A stretch of 64,000 nt of DNA from Branchiostoma belcheri (Eukaryota; Chordata; Leptocardii; Amphioxiformes; Branchiostomatidae): assembly GCF_001625305.1 (NCBI RefSeq), contig NW_017803964.1:6334-70333 (forward strand). Reading direction: 5' to 3'. Positions 45,801 to 58,600 of this stretch are shown here, piece by piece. Below the pieces are notes generated by a model. It saw only the letters and a program-made list of their open reading frames with translations, was not told the DNA's origin and made no database searches. The first letter of the stretch is position 1. Every line of letters begins with the position of its first letter. The translations under genes and the position numbers were made by a program.

Positions 45801-48800
45801 TGAGGATACCATGTTATGGATACATACCTTTTTGCATTTTCAATGAGAAACATTTATAATTCGTCAGTCATAAGGTATTGTTACAAATCTGCAATGCATT
45901 ACAAAGGAACAAGGAATCATTTTAGAGGTATAACCAGTTGATACTGAATTAGCAACCTTTCAGAGGAATGCTCCTGGTTTTCCTGTGGGGCAACTCAGAT
46001 CCTTCATTGTTAAACCTCCTGAAGTAGACCTTCTCACAGTATGTGCATGTAGTGTTCAAACGTTTCATGCGCTAACAACAGCAATTCCAAATTTCAAGGA
46101 ATACTAAGGTGATACTCAGGGTCTAATGTTGATAAACCACAATATTATAGAATATTTAAATTCCCATATTATGAATTTGCATTTAAGAACTGCAGGTCGT
46201 GTAGACGAGAACCTGAAAGCACATCTGAAGGAAAAAATTAAGAAAACACTACCAAAGAAGGATCCATCGAAACTCGATACTTGGACAGACTGGGTGGTGG
46301 CATGCATCGAGAAGAAGCACCTCTTGTCCATGTTTGAGCTTGACTGTTGGGAATCCAAAAAGAACATAGACGTGGCAATTCTTCGGGCACTGCTGAAGGG
46401 TAGGCTCCTGTGATAGTGATGCAATCCTGTAGTTGGTTTATAAAGTACCAGATTGCTCCAAATAGACAAATTTAGGATACTGGTATTACAAAGTAGATTC
46501 GGCCCTTTGGATGCTGAATACTGTGTCTATACCTAGTTTGTATTTATGGCTTCATCTCTATGTGGTGAAGTCATATTGTTTTTCCTCATATTTCTTCTTC
46601 TTCCTCTACTGCCATTTCGTTAAATGGATTCAATTTCTTCATTTTGGGGCCAAATGACATGGAATTTGGCATGAAGGTAGAGTAGCCAAATACCCCCAGG
46701 AATTTTTTTCTCCTTTTTTTGAAAATTGTTTTATTTGCATTTTTTACCATTTTTAGGCAAAAAATATACATTTTGGGATCTGGAGCCCTAGTAATGAAAC
46801 CAAGTGACCTGAAATTTAGTATGAGGATACTTTGGACATATGTCTACAAAACCTCACTCGACATACACCACTTTAAAATTGTGAAAAATAGGGCTTTTTC
46901 ACTATTTTCGGACAAAAAATGTACAATTTTGGCTCCTGTGATCTAATATTAAATCCAAAGACCTGAAATTCAGTATGGGGATACCTTGGACACATGGCCA
47001 AAGAATGCAATTCACGCTTTCGACATGTACTACTTTAAAATTGTGTTAAATTGACCCCATTTGGTTTCATTCAAATCTATATTCCTTTTTGCATTATTCT
47101 ATTGATCTTTGCACATATATTGGTTAAACATAGTAATATGTATATTTTGGCATGATTAAGTGTAAAAAATTCTAGTTCATTATCATAATTTATGCCAAAA
47201 ATAAGATGACGCCTGCAGGCAAAAACATGCGGTTGACCTTTGACCTCATATGATTGTCAACGGTCTGAAAACCTGATGACCTAATTCCTGAGGTTGAGGT
47301 TACATGGCAAAATGCATAATATTAAAGCAATAATGCTTCCTTGAAGACATATTGAGGACATACGAATGATTTTTGTGCAGGAAAGTCCAAGTATGGCTGG
47401 AGTCCTTTTGGACCCCAGACGGTCTTACATCAGACTTCCTGTTGTTTATTTTTACAAATTTGTGTCGATCTCAAAAAAAAAAAAATTAGCAGAACTTGAA
47501 GATGAGGTTTATTGACAAAGTCACGGGAGGAATTTCTTTTCGAATCAAAATTTTCAAATAGCACATAAAAATATACGCCTGGGGTCCAAATGGACCCCGT
47601 TCGGGTGTTCGAGGGTTAAACTTGTATAATTTGGGACTTTTTGACCGTTTTTAGGTCAAAATTTATGATATATTTTTGGGATGACTATCCATGAGTCATC
47701 AGTCTGGCATGCAGAGCAAGAACCAATAGGCATGCAGCTTTCCTCTAATCTTCTTGCTGATTGGCTGTTGGAATTTGATTGAGTTAACTCCATGAACAGC
47801 TGCATACCATATTAAAAGTAGGTACTGCATTGATTGGCAGAAGTGTTTTGGTAGGAATGTCAAAGGCCGTGTCTATACGGAATCACCCAACCCGCGATTC
47901 GGGTAACTCACATTCCTCACATCTGGTCCACGTGCCACACACACCTGTGAAACCGTGTCCGAACATAATGCGCTTGAGCTACATTTATTGCTGTTTGATG
48001 ATAACACGCAAGGTGGTTATTAATGTCAGAGGTCAACGACCTGCTTGCTGATGCCCCCCTCCCAGCGTATCTCGGCCGAATGCCGACGTGGTCCCGCCAG
48101 AGGCGGTGAAGCTCGCCCAAGAACGGACACATTATTTGCTCTTTAAGTTGCTGCCACGTAAAAGTTGGTATTGCATATAAAAAAGAAATATCACTCCGTA
48201 ATCCATGACCAGGCGAAGTCACATTGAAATCACATTGCGTTCAGACGCAAATCGCGATGCGGGGAAACCGATTCGAAACCACCTCTAGAAGTGGCTTGGG
48301 GTCGAGGCGCTTTCAATGTGATTTCGGAGCGTTCAGATGGAGCCACTTGAAACCGGCTTCGGGGTAAACCACATGTAAACCGCCTTGGGTGATTCCGTTT
48401 AGACACGGCCAAACTTTCCTGCTCGAGCATTGGAATGTGGGGCTTTTTTATCTTGAAAAATCAACAGTATTATGCAAAAATAAATACCAATCAATAATGT
48501 AGGGGATAGCTATCCAACTGTTGTATTCGTAGTTATATGTTACTTCATACTATAGTTATATCGATGTAAAACATTGTTTCCCTTGTATTCTCCTTCTTTT
48601 TCTGCCATGTCCTGAAATGTGGTGAAGCCATGCTGAATTTGCTCCAAACCAAATGTCGGCCTTTCTAGTTTTTAAAAAAAAATCTAACTTTTACATCAAG
48701 ATAATTTTAAAGAAATTTTCTGCCATTTTAATGCCATTTTATGTTGGATGAAATGTTCACACATTTGGACCTGAAGATCAAAATTGAAGTAAAACATCAA

Positions 48801-51800
48801 TGTATTTCTTACAAATTTCATTAGTGTACAAATCAATCTAAAACACTTTATTCTTCAGCAAAAAAGAATGACTACCAACATCAGATGAACCTAGCGCTGG
48901 CTTGGAACAGAAGTGACATCGCTGAAACAATCCTCACGGCTGACAAGAGGTTGAAGGTCATGTCGTTGCTTATTTATCTATCAAGGTTTTCTTTAAGGGC
49001 ATGTCACAAATAGCCGGTCATGACCTGCCGACCTTCCCCGAACCCTGTTTGGAATAGTTCCGCAAGTTTTCCTAGTAATTTTCCTGGTAGACTAAGTCGC
49101 CCGGTATCGCAGATAAGTCTTGGAGACTTAAGACTTATCTGCGATAACGGGCGACTATGGATTTTGACAAACCAAACTCGAGGGAGTCATACTCAGGATT
49201 AGAATACAATGGATTACAGGATACTCCAAATCTATCGCCTACAATTTTGAGTTGTCGGGAGTAAAGTGGTGGAAGGGTTCTGAATGTGTGTTAGATGCTT
49301 AACATTGGAAAAAAATTACAACAATACATGCAAAGACTAAGTTACAAATATGAACAGATAAATCAATGAAAAATTTTTGGAACTTGTTTGGAAAAAAAAT
49401 TTCTTTTTGGTGAGATTGTGTGAAGCAAGTTAGCAAAACGCATTTTCTATGAATAGCAATCAAGGCTTACCTTAAAATTATTCATAATTCATATTGCCAT
49501 GCAGCAAAGTGAGCTGGAGAATTTGATGTTTTCTGCTATTCTGGAAGACAAGGTCAACTTCGTGAAGCTTTTCCTTGAAAATGGAGTTGGTCTTAGGGAC
49601 TTTCTGACAGATGAAAGGCTAAGGAATCTACGCAAAAAGGTGATAATAACATTTTAACATGAATTTTTTGTATTCAGTATTACTCTGGGTTTTTTTCAGC
49701 TTTCACATTTATACTTATGACGTTGATATCGTTGACAGGTTGCAAAGTCAGCTGACCTTTCCGGCATTCTCGGAAAGCAAATATCAAAGTTGGGCTTTTT
49801 ATCTATTTTCAATCCTTTTCTGTAACAGCATATTTAAATTAGAAGGAAATGTCACCATCGTAATTTTTATGTACAATGTTGTAGCCCTTGTACAATAATA
49901 CATCTTGCCCAAACTTTTGGGTAGGGAAATGTTCATGTGTCAAAAATGGTTTATTTTATAAAATATACAATAATAATTTTTTAAAGATGCTCTCCTGTGA
50001 TGGAAAAATACACAAGGAATGAATGATATGAATGAATGATATGAATGAATGAATGAATGAATGAATGAATGAATGAATGAATGAATGAATGAATGAATGA
50101 ATGAATGAAATGAAAAGCCAAAGAGAATGAAGAACTCGCCTCATTAGCAAGCACAGACACCCAAAAATTTTGGAAACGAGTTAAGCAGAGAAAGGGGAAG
50201 AGAGACAAACCACAAGCAGTAAGAGTGGGAGAACATTTTATCACAGATCCAGGAGAGGTGAGAGAAACCTGGGCCAAGCACTTTGAAACACTTGGTAATG
50301 AACAAGAGGATGAAGGCAATCACTTTGATAAACAACACAAGAAGACAATTGAAGAGAAGGTGAAAAGAATGGAAAAAGAAAGCCAAGAAAACAGAGAAGG
50401 CATACTTGAAGAACCTTTTACTCTGGAAGAGATTGCCGCTGTATGCAGGTCACTTAAGAATGACAAGAGTGGTGGAAGTGACTGCCTAACCTATGAACAT
50501 GTCAAATACAGTGGAACAGATCTATGGCAGAGACTGACAAATATGTTTGACACCATGAGAGAAATAGAACACATACCAACTGATTTTAAAAAGGGACTTA
50601 AAATTCCGTTATTAAAACAAAATAAGACTGACAAAGCTGACATGGATTCTCATCGTGGGATCACCCTACTACCTGTAATATCAAAGATTTGGGAGACAGT
50701 GCTGTTCAACAGACTGAAGCCCTGGCTACAGACCAGAGGACTTCCCCACGAACTACAGAGTGGAGGGCAGTCAGGCTGCAGTAACCTAACGGTCGCCTAC
50801 TTAGTACAAGAGGTATTCAACCACTACCGAGAAAGAAGAAGCACAGTATATGGGTGCTTTCTGGACACCAAGAATGAAACACCTGTGGAGGAGTGGACAG
50901 TATGTGTTTACATTTAGGACTTAGAGAAAGAGAGCGGTCGAGTGTTAAACACTCAGGAATAGTAAAGAACTGTAATGCCTAAGAAAGACGAAAGACGAAA
51001 TAGAAATGGACAGATCGCCATAGAATAGACGATATCCATTATTTATATTTAATCATGTGTCTGTGTGAAAAAACAAACTATTTTAAAACTGTAATATCTT
51101 TTAACCCTAAACAGTACACCTGGGGTCCGCGCGGACCCCAGCACTATATATTCTGTAATATCTTTTTTGTTTCTAAAGATTTTTTTTGAAATTTTAGGTA
51201 ATTGTCACCCACAAAGTTGTCTCTCATTACAGTGCAGAAAACTCCGTTTCTACCATTTATAAAAAAATTATATCTGATTTTCTTTTGGGGTTCGCGCGGA
51301 CCCCAGCCGGCTTTCGATCATAATGGATACACTGGCGTTCTTATACATTACCTTATTTCCGTTTTTATATGTTCTTATGCACTCATCGTATGTCTAACAA
51401 GTTTTCAGAGAATGGTGTAGTAATAGAATTAAATTTTAATAACTTTGGTGTAATAATGACGTCATATGACGTCAGAGCTAATAATATAGTCCGCCATCTT
51501 GGATTTTGACCAATGACGTCATCAAATTAGCATATTCTAGGCATATTAAATGATTTAACTTATATTTAATTATGTAAGATGTTAGTAATGTTGGAAAAGA
51601 AGTGTAATTTAATATAAAACTCAGAAAATTGTTATGTTTAAACCAAAATTACTTCTAATTTAAAAAAAAACTAGCCTGTTAGAAACCCGTTGCCATGGCA
51701 ACACAAAAAAACATCAACTTACTAGTATTAAACTAATATGAACTTTCTTCCAGAGACATTTTAGGAAAGGTCTCCAAATTTGATACTTCTAGCGCAAGCC

Positions 51801-52523
51801 GTTTAGCCGCTATCTGAGATCAAAGTTGGGCCTCAAAAGCCCCTTCAGTCTGAAATGGGTTTAAAAATCGGGTATTTCTTCTTGTCTTCTTTTCTTCACC
51901 AAAAAATAGAAAAAGTTCAAAATGTATGATTTTTGTATGTAATGTGGACACAGAGGGTCCCACATCAGTTTGCAAAACAATTGAGCTGGTAGCATGTTGA
52001 TAATTTCAAAAAATTAGCAAAAAACTGTTCTGGGGTCCGCGCGGACCCCAGGTGTACAGATTAATCAGTCCGGGAAGGTGTACTGTTGAGGGTTAAGTGT
52101 GTATCCCTGTATTTTAACGACCATGGCTCTCCCAACGTTGAGGAATAAAGAAAGGAAATGAATGAATGAATGAATGAATGAATGAATGAATGAATGAATG
52201 AATGAATGAATGAATGAATGAATGAATGAATGAATGAATGAATGAATGAATGAATGAATGAATGAATGAATGGATAATACTGAATTAAGGTCCTTTAATC
52301 ACAACACTAGAAGAAACTCAAAGAAAAGAAAATTGAAACAGACTGGTGGATGAACTTCTCGCAGCAATGGAAAACAAACAGTTCTAGAAACTAAACTAAA
52401 TATATATGTTTTCTACACTTCATTAGATACGCGACGATGGTGATGAAGTTTGGGCTGATCGTGTTATTCAGTGGTTAGTGGGTCGTGGTAGAGGTCTAGA
52501 CCAACTCTACCCACAAACTACAG

Positions 52524-52577
<54 letters not shown>

Positions 52578-55500
52578 AAACACGATAACTTGAGAAGGCC
52601 TTGAGGGATTGTCTTGACACTTAGTAGGTGGGTAGGTCTTGATGAGACCTCAAAATGATTAGATTTTGGACCCCCTAGCGTCTTGTTATGGTACTGCAGC
52701 TGAACTTCCGGTTTTGATATCTCATGATCTAGACATGCTAGGGTGACGAAATTTGGATGGTAGGTAGCTCTTGTGCTGAGGAAGAAGTGACGTGAGTTTG
52801 GGCCCCCTAGCGGCTTGGTCTGGAAATGCAGGGTTACATGGTTGAAATTATTCAAAAGAGGATAACTCAAGAATTGGTTGATGGATCCTCGTGATTTTTG
52901 GTGTGTAGGTAGCTTACGTGATGCTTGATATAATTATGTGACAATTATCCAAATTTGCATAATGTATGGGGAAATTCTATAAATCAGCTGTATTCCATGA
53001 TAGGACTATTGAAGCTTGTGAAATTGGTAATTGAGAACAAGAGAAACACAGGCAGATATTGATTATGTAAATGAAGACTTAATTTGCATAATTAATGAGA
53101 AAATTTTATAATTATGTAATGATAAGAGCCTGGAATTTCCTACTTGTGATATTTGAAACATAAGGTTCCGGGTCGGAGTTTAAATTTGAGTCTAAGTAAG
53201 TGCGCAGTAAATCGCCGGAAACGTGACTTTTAATGGTATGTTTAGGCCGTGATATCCCTGAAATCGTAATATCTGTGTACATATATTTGTATTTTCTGAA
53301 AAGCCTGTTAGTTGTAGCCTTTATAGGTGGCGTAATGTTGGTGGTCCAGCTAAGACTTCCTGGCATTAGTCCGCGCGGATGATTATGTGGCGTTTTCGCC
53401 TGACCGCCGGGATGGTACGTTCTATATGCGTTGTGGGTGTCTTCGGGCCATCGAAGATAGCGATAAACTTATCGGATCGATTTTGATTAAATTCAAATTT
53501 TTGAAACCCTAGGTTCTGAGCTTCTTCGAGTACTATAAGCCGTTACCCTGGGAAAATTCGTTTTTTCCATGCAGCCATGGTTAAAAATGACGAAAAAAAT
53601 GACCCCTTACTTAAAAATGTACTTTGATGTGCCTTATTTACCCCTAAATAAATTGGGCGCAGAAAATATCAATGAAGTGTATTGATAAGCGGCACGGCAA
53701 CCCTTTCCACCAAAAGAGTGAAAAATCCCGACCCGCGTTTAGCACAGAAATGACAGCCCGTCGGGCTGAGGGTGTCAAATTGCTCGAAATACGGAAGGAA
53801 ACTCCGGTCCGAGACCATAAGTGAAGGTGAACATCATTAAACATAATGTATTCAAATCAGGACCTCATTTGCATAATTTATGAGGAAATGCTAAAATGGC
53901 ATTGTTTGTTAATATAAGACTGTCCTTTGGTTGAGAATATGATAAAATGATATAAGTCATGAAAATGAGGATCCTATTTGTTAAATCAGGGGGGAATAAT
54001 CGATAATTTGGCAGTCATAAAGATTAACACCACTTGGCGAAGGTATGAGATCGGGGAACTCTAGTTCACCGTGCATTCCATTTTCTGGTTTCATAATTAT
54101 GCCTTTCACCCTGAAACGTCAACAAGTAAAAACTAAAAGACATTTGCTAATGAAGCATCGGTAATCCCTGGGGTAAGCACACTTCAGATATCCAGGTGCT
54201 CAACACAATCTGGCAATAGCATCCTTAGTATCTTTTTTTAAATGTGGCGGTTTTGGGGTACCAGGACAATGAGAGTAAACGTTGCATAGAAAGCTCTACC
54301 ATACCCTCCTACCCTTATCCTTAAAAGAACAACCTGTGAATAATTTTTCCATATAGAAACGCGCGAGGATTTGGCTAGAGATCGGCTGTTCGTCTTTTGC
54401 GTGCTTCTGAACCGACCGGAAATGGCACGCCTGTTCTGGGAGAAAGGGAAGGAGAGAATTGCCTCTGCCTTGGTCGGCAGCAAAGTCCTCAAGTCCTTGG
54501 CACAAGAGATGATGATGAAGAACAAGACAGAAGAGGGCGAAGAAATTTTGAAAAATGCAGAGTAAGCGTAGTGCTGTTTTCTAACACCTCAAAGAACTAG
54601 TTCTGTGTGAAGGTGACCTTGAACCAGTTTAGCTTAAATGAACCCAATGGACAGCTGGGCAACTATAGATGTTATAAACAGTGTGCACAGCACAAGTTCT
54701 ATGAAAATTTATCTAGCACATTTGACAGGTGCATTGCACAATAAACAGCAAAAAATAACTTGTGCCGCCCGTTCCAGTAAGCAGTATGTTGGGTGAGCTG
54801 CACAGCGAAATTTAGCACTTCTTTGTCCAGAGGCAGGGTCACTTATAACCACTGGATTACGCATGCTACAAACTGCGTATTACTAATTTTTGCTAATATC
54901 ATACTAAATTCATTTTGATATTTAATGAGGTTTTGGAAATTCTGGCAACTATTGGAACTGTATATGTTGATTTGTGGTGTTTTATCTTGATATTTTGAAA
55001 ATATTTGAAAATTGCAATTATTTTAAAAGGGTTTAAGGTAGCTTCAACTTTATTTTCATTTACACGTATCTTAGACAGATTCATTGTTGTGTAAACCATT
55101 CGTTATTATTATCAATATATGTGACATGAGAAATGCTTTTCTAAAACATTTACCGTGATGTGCTTGTATTCAAAATCGCTTATGACAAGCTAGATACTAA
55201 ATGACATTCAAAAGATGGTTTGATACAAAATACATTTCTTTATTAGTTAAAAATAGAATTTGTTCTACAGTTGTACATTGTCATGTGTTCTATGTGGTAA
55301 TACGTTATTGTGGCATCAATTCCCTCCAGCGAATTTGAAGACCTAGCTATTGGTGTGTTGAACGAGTGTTGGGGAGATGATGAGAATAAAACGCTGCTCT
55401 TGTTGGACGGTAAGCTGAACCGCTGGAGAGACCAGACGTGCCTGGACATCGCCACCAGTGGAAACCACCGGAATTTCATCGCACACAGTGCCTGCCAGGC

Positions 55501-55590
55501 CCGCCTCAACCGCATCTGGAGGGGAGAGCTGAAACTTGATACGTCCATCATTAGGGTTAGTTTCAACCCCTTGTGTGTGTGTGTGTGTGC

Positions 55591-55649
<59 letters not shown>

Positions 55650-58600
55650 GTGTGTATGTGTGTGTTTGTGTGTGTGTGTGTTGAAAACGCCATGAAACCG
55701 TCCAACGGCCCCAGCATTAATTTGGATATTACGAAACATGGCAACCTCGGCGCTCTCTCCTCGCTCCGACCAATTTCAGGTCGCAGGGAGAGCGCAGTGA
55801 GAGCGTCGTAGTGAAATGAGGGCCTTCCACGCTTGGTTTCATAATCTAAATATGATGCAGGACGTACACAATTGACATTTAAAGAGAGAAAACGTACAAA
55901 TTCCGTTTAGTGATTCGTTGATTGCCGAAAAACGCTCCTGACATTTGATTTTTTGGTAGCGCAGAGAGGTCCTCTGATCTCGCTGGTCTGACCACCTGGT
56001 TCCAAACAAACCGCTTAACATTAAACATATCTAAGACTAAATGGATGCTTTTTGGTACTGCAAATAGGTTAAAACATACACCAACACTGGAACTCCAAAT
56101 AGACCAGGAGATCATTGAACAGGTACTGACGTTTAAATACCTGGGTGTCAACCTCGACAGCCACTTAACTTTTAACGAACATGTGGATAAAATGTGCAGT
56201 AAAGTATCTCAGAGAATTGGATTACTTGGTAGACTTAGATCTTGCCTCACTATCAATATTGCTGACAAGTTATATAAAACAATGATTCTGCCTATACTCG
56301 ACTACTGCGACATAGTGTGTGGGAGAGCTGTGGGGCCACTAAACTACAACAACTACAGATACTACAGAACAGAGCAGCTCGAGTGGTGCTTCAACGCAGA
56401 CTATGTGACTGCAGCACTGACTATGTCCCGCTTTGAGTTCATGTTGGCTAAGCGCGGATTTACCGTCCTGGCGGTCTACAGACTTCTGATGTTCGTCTGT
56501 CCGTTCACCTAGGGACCTTTCGGTTTCACCTACATACACCTCACCACACATCTCACACAATATTTTGTAAATAGTACCACACTTTTCGCTGGGAAGTAGT
56601 GGGTCTTTAGGGCTGACAAGGGCATTGCGCAGTGTATAGCCTGGTTTGGAGAACAGACTCACGTTGTGCTTGGTGTACGCCCGTTTAAGTCTCTCAGTGA
56701 CTCCTTTGATGTAGGGGAGTACTGCATAGCTCGCAGGGTGTCGCTCTTTGTTTTCGGACGTGCGGTCTTTATTCCTCTTTTTCCCGTTAGTGATGTTGTT
56801 TTCCCCCTCTTTTAGTGCCCATTCTGGGTAGCCACAATGTCGCAGTGCGTCCCTCACTTTTTCCTTCTCTGCAGCTCTGAGGGTGTGGTCTTCTATCAGT
56901 GTGTTCGCCCTGTGCATAAGTGTGCCCAGTTTTTGGTGCACAGGATGGTTGGAGGACCACAGCAAATAGTGGTCTGTGTGAGTCTCTTTGCGAAACACAT
57001 CTGTGGTGATGGAGTTATCCGGTTTACGTCCAACATAGGGAGGCGACCGTCCTTCTCCCTCTCGATGGTAAACTTTATACTGTCATGTTGATTATTAATG
57101 TGTTCAAAGAGTTCTTGTTCGTGTTCCCGTTGGTTCACTACCCCGGTACCATCTACATATCTACCCAGAACTTAGGGCGATGTGGGGCAGTGTCCAAGGC
57201 TTTACGTTCAAAGTCCTCCATGAACAAGTTTGCTAGTACTGGGGACAACGGGGATCCCATCGCCATACCATATGTCTGTTCATAGATGACGTCATTATAC
57301 TGGAAGTAAGTTGTACTGACCACAAGGAGGAGAAGTTCCCCGAATTCCTTAGGAGTCAGCAGAGTGCGGTCATGCCAAGTGTGGTCCTCCTCTGCTCTCT
57401 TGATAGCCATCTGGACTACCTCTTCCCCCGGGACACTAGTGAACAGTGCCGTAACATCAAACGAGGTAAGTACTTCCCCATCTTCCAACTGAATTTCTCT
57501 GAGAATCCTCTGATCTTGGTGACAAGATCGTTGGAATTTTTTATGTGTTCTGCGGACTGTCCCACCAGGGGCTTGAGAAGGTCAGCCAAGTGTCTAGCTT
57601 GATGGTACGTGATTGAATTAATGCCTGACACAATCGGCCTCATCTTAAGTGGGTCTTTGTGAATCTTAGGTGTGGCATAGAACCTTGGGGTGGCGTCCGA
57701 CGTGGGGTATATTTTATCATACACCTGGGGGTCAAGGTGCCCTGCTTTCTTGATCTCCCTTAGTTTCCTTTGTAGTCTGCCCTCGAGTTGTTTGGTGGGG
57801 TTGGTGGGCCCAATTACCTTGTATGTGTTTTTGTCATCCAGTAGTTTCTCGCACTGTTCCACATACTCAGTTTTGTCAATATTTACGACTGCCTTACCCT
57901 TGTCTGCTGGAATGGTAACTATATCCTTATTCTGTTTTAGAGATTTGATGGCTTGTCTTTCATCCTTAGTGAGATTGGGCTTAGGGGGTTTGGCGTTCTG
58001 GAGTATGCCTACCACCTCATTTCTCAGTAGTGATGCTTCTTCTAGACCAAGTTTTTGTGAGGCCACCTCCGTGGCTGCGACGATCTCCTTGACAGGGATC
58101 GAACTGGGGGTGATGGCAAAGTTCAGGCCTTTACCAAGAACACGCATTTCACTGGGGGTGGGTTTGTATTTGGACAACACTCTCACCCATTTCTTAAGCT
58201 GAGTCCCCGACAAGTCAATGTTATCCTTGCACCCTTGGTGTTGTGAACATCCAAGTTGCACGCACTCCAGTTTTTCCAATTTCTTTATCTGCGTCATTTT
58301 CGACCGTTGGAAGGTCGCTTCCTGTGACCTTTGCACCTGCGCGCTAACTCTCTCAAACATGTCAGGGTTATCGGCGCCATGACAGCGATTGCGAAATGAC
58401 TCTTCCTGTTGTTTACATTTACGCGTAAGTTGCTGTACTTTGTGGTGTGTGAGGTGTATGCGTTCACGTAGTAAGGCTTTTTCGGCGCGATGGATGATTC
58501 GTTTAGCATTGTTAGAATGCACATTGGTCTTAAGTTTCAGACTAACCGGTGTTACATCGAGATCCTTGCACCGTAGATTGAACCGAAGGTGGTTGCGATG

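Larger units (their letters stand above)
46400..48858. other. TRPM intron 8
   Basis: Contains the 165-bp periodic repeat (46558-47040), a partial piggyBac-like end (about 47395-47625), a TIR element (47865-48410) and a Helitron-like end (48500-48668). Confidence 0.65.
52524..54356. other. TRPM intron 11 (GC-AG), mostly one repeat
   Basis: From the GC donor almost to 54066 the intron is a TACCTTCGCCAA-type repeat carrying a nested insertion. About 290 bases of unique intron remain before exon 12. Confidence 0.75.

Noticed and set aside
46195-46399. Alternative acceptor CTGCAG for TRPM exon 8
   Set aside because: With the incoming phase 2 it leads to a stop within the exon; the upstream ATTTAAG acceptor keeps the frame.
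49956-50319. Minus-strand frame rich in FIHSFIHS
   Set aside because: Translated GAAT microsatellite, antisense to the LINE.
55536-55811. Reading frames across 55571-55681
   Set aside because: Translated GT microsatellite after the exon 13 donor.
57690-58202. 170-aa plus-strand frame
   Set aside because: Antisense of the Penelope-like reverse transcriptase; no family resemblance of its own.
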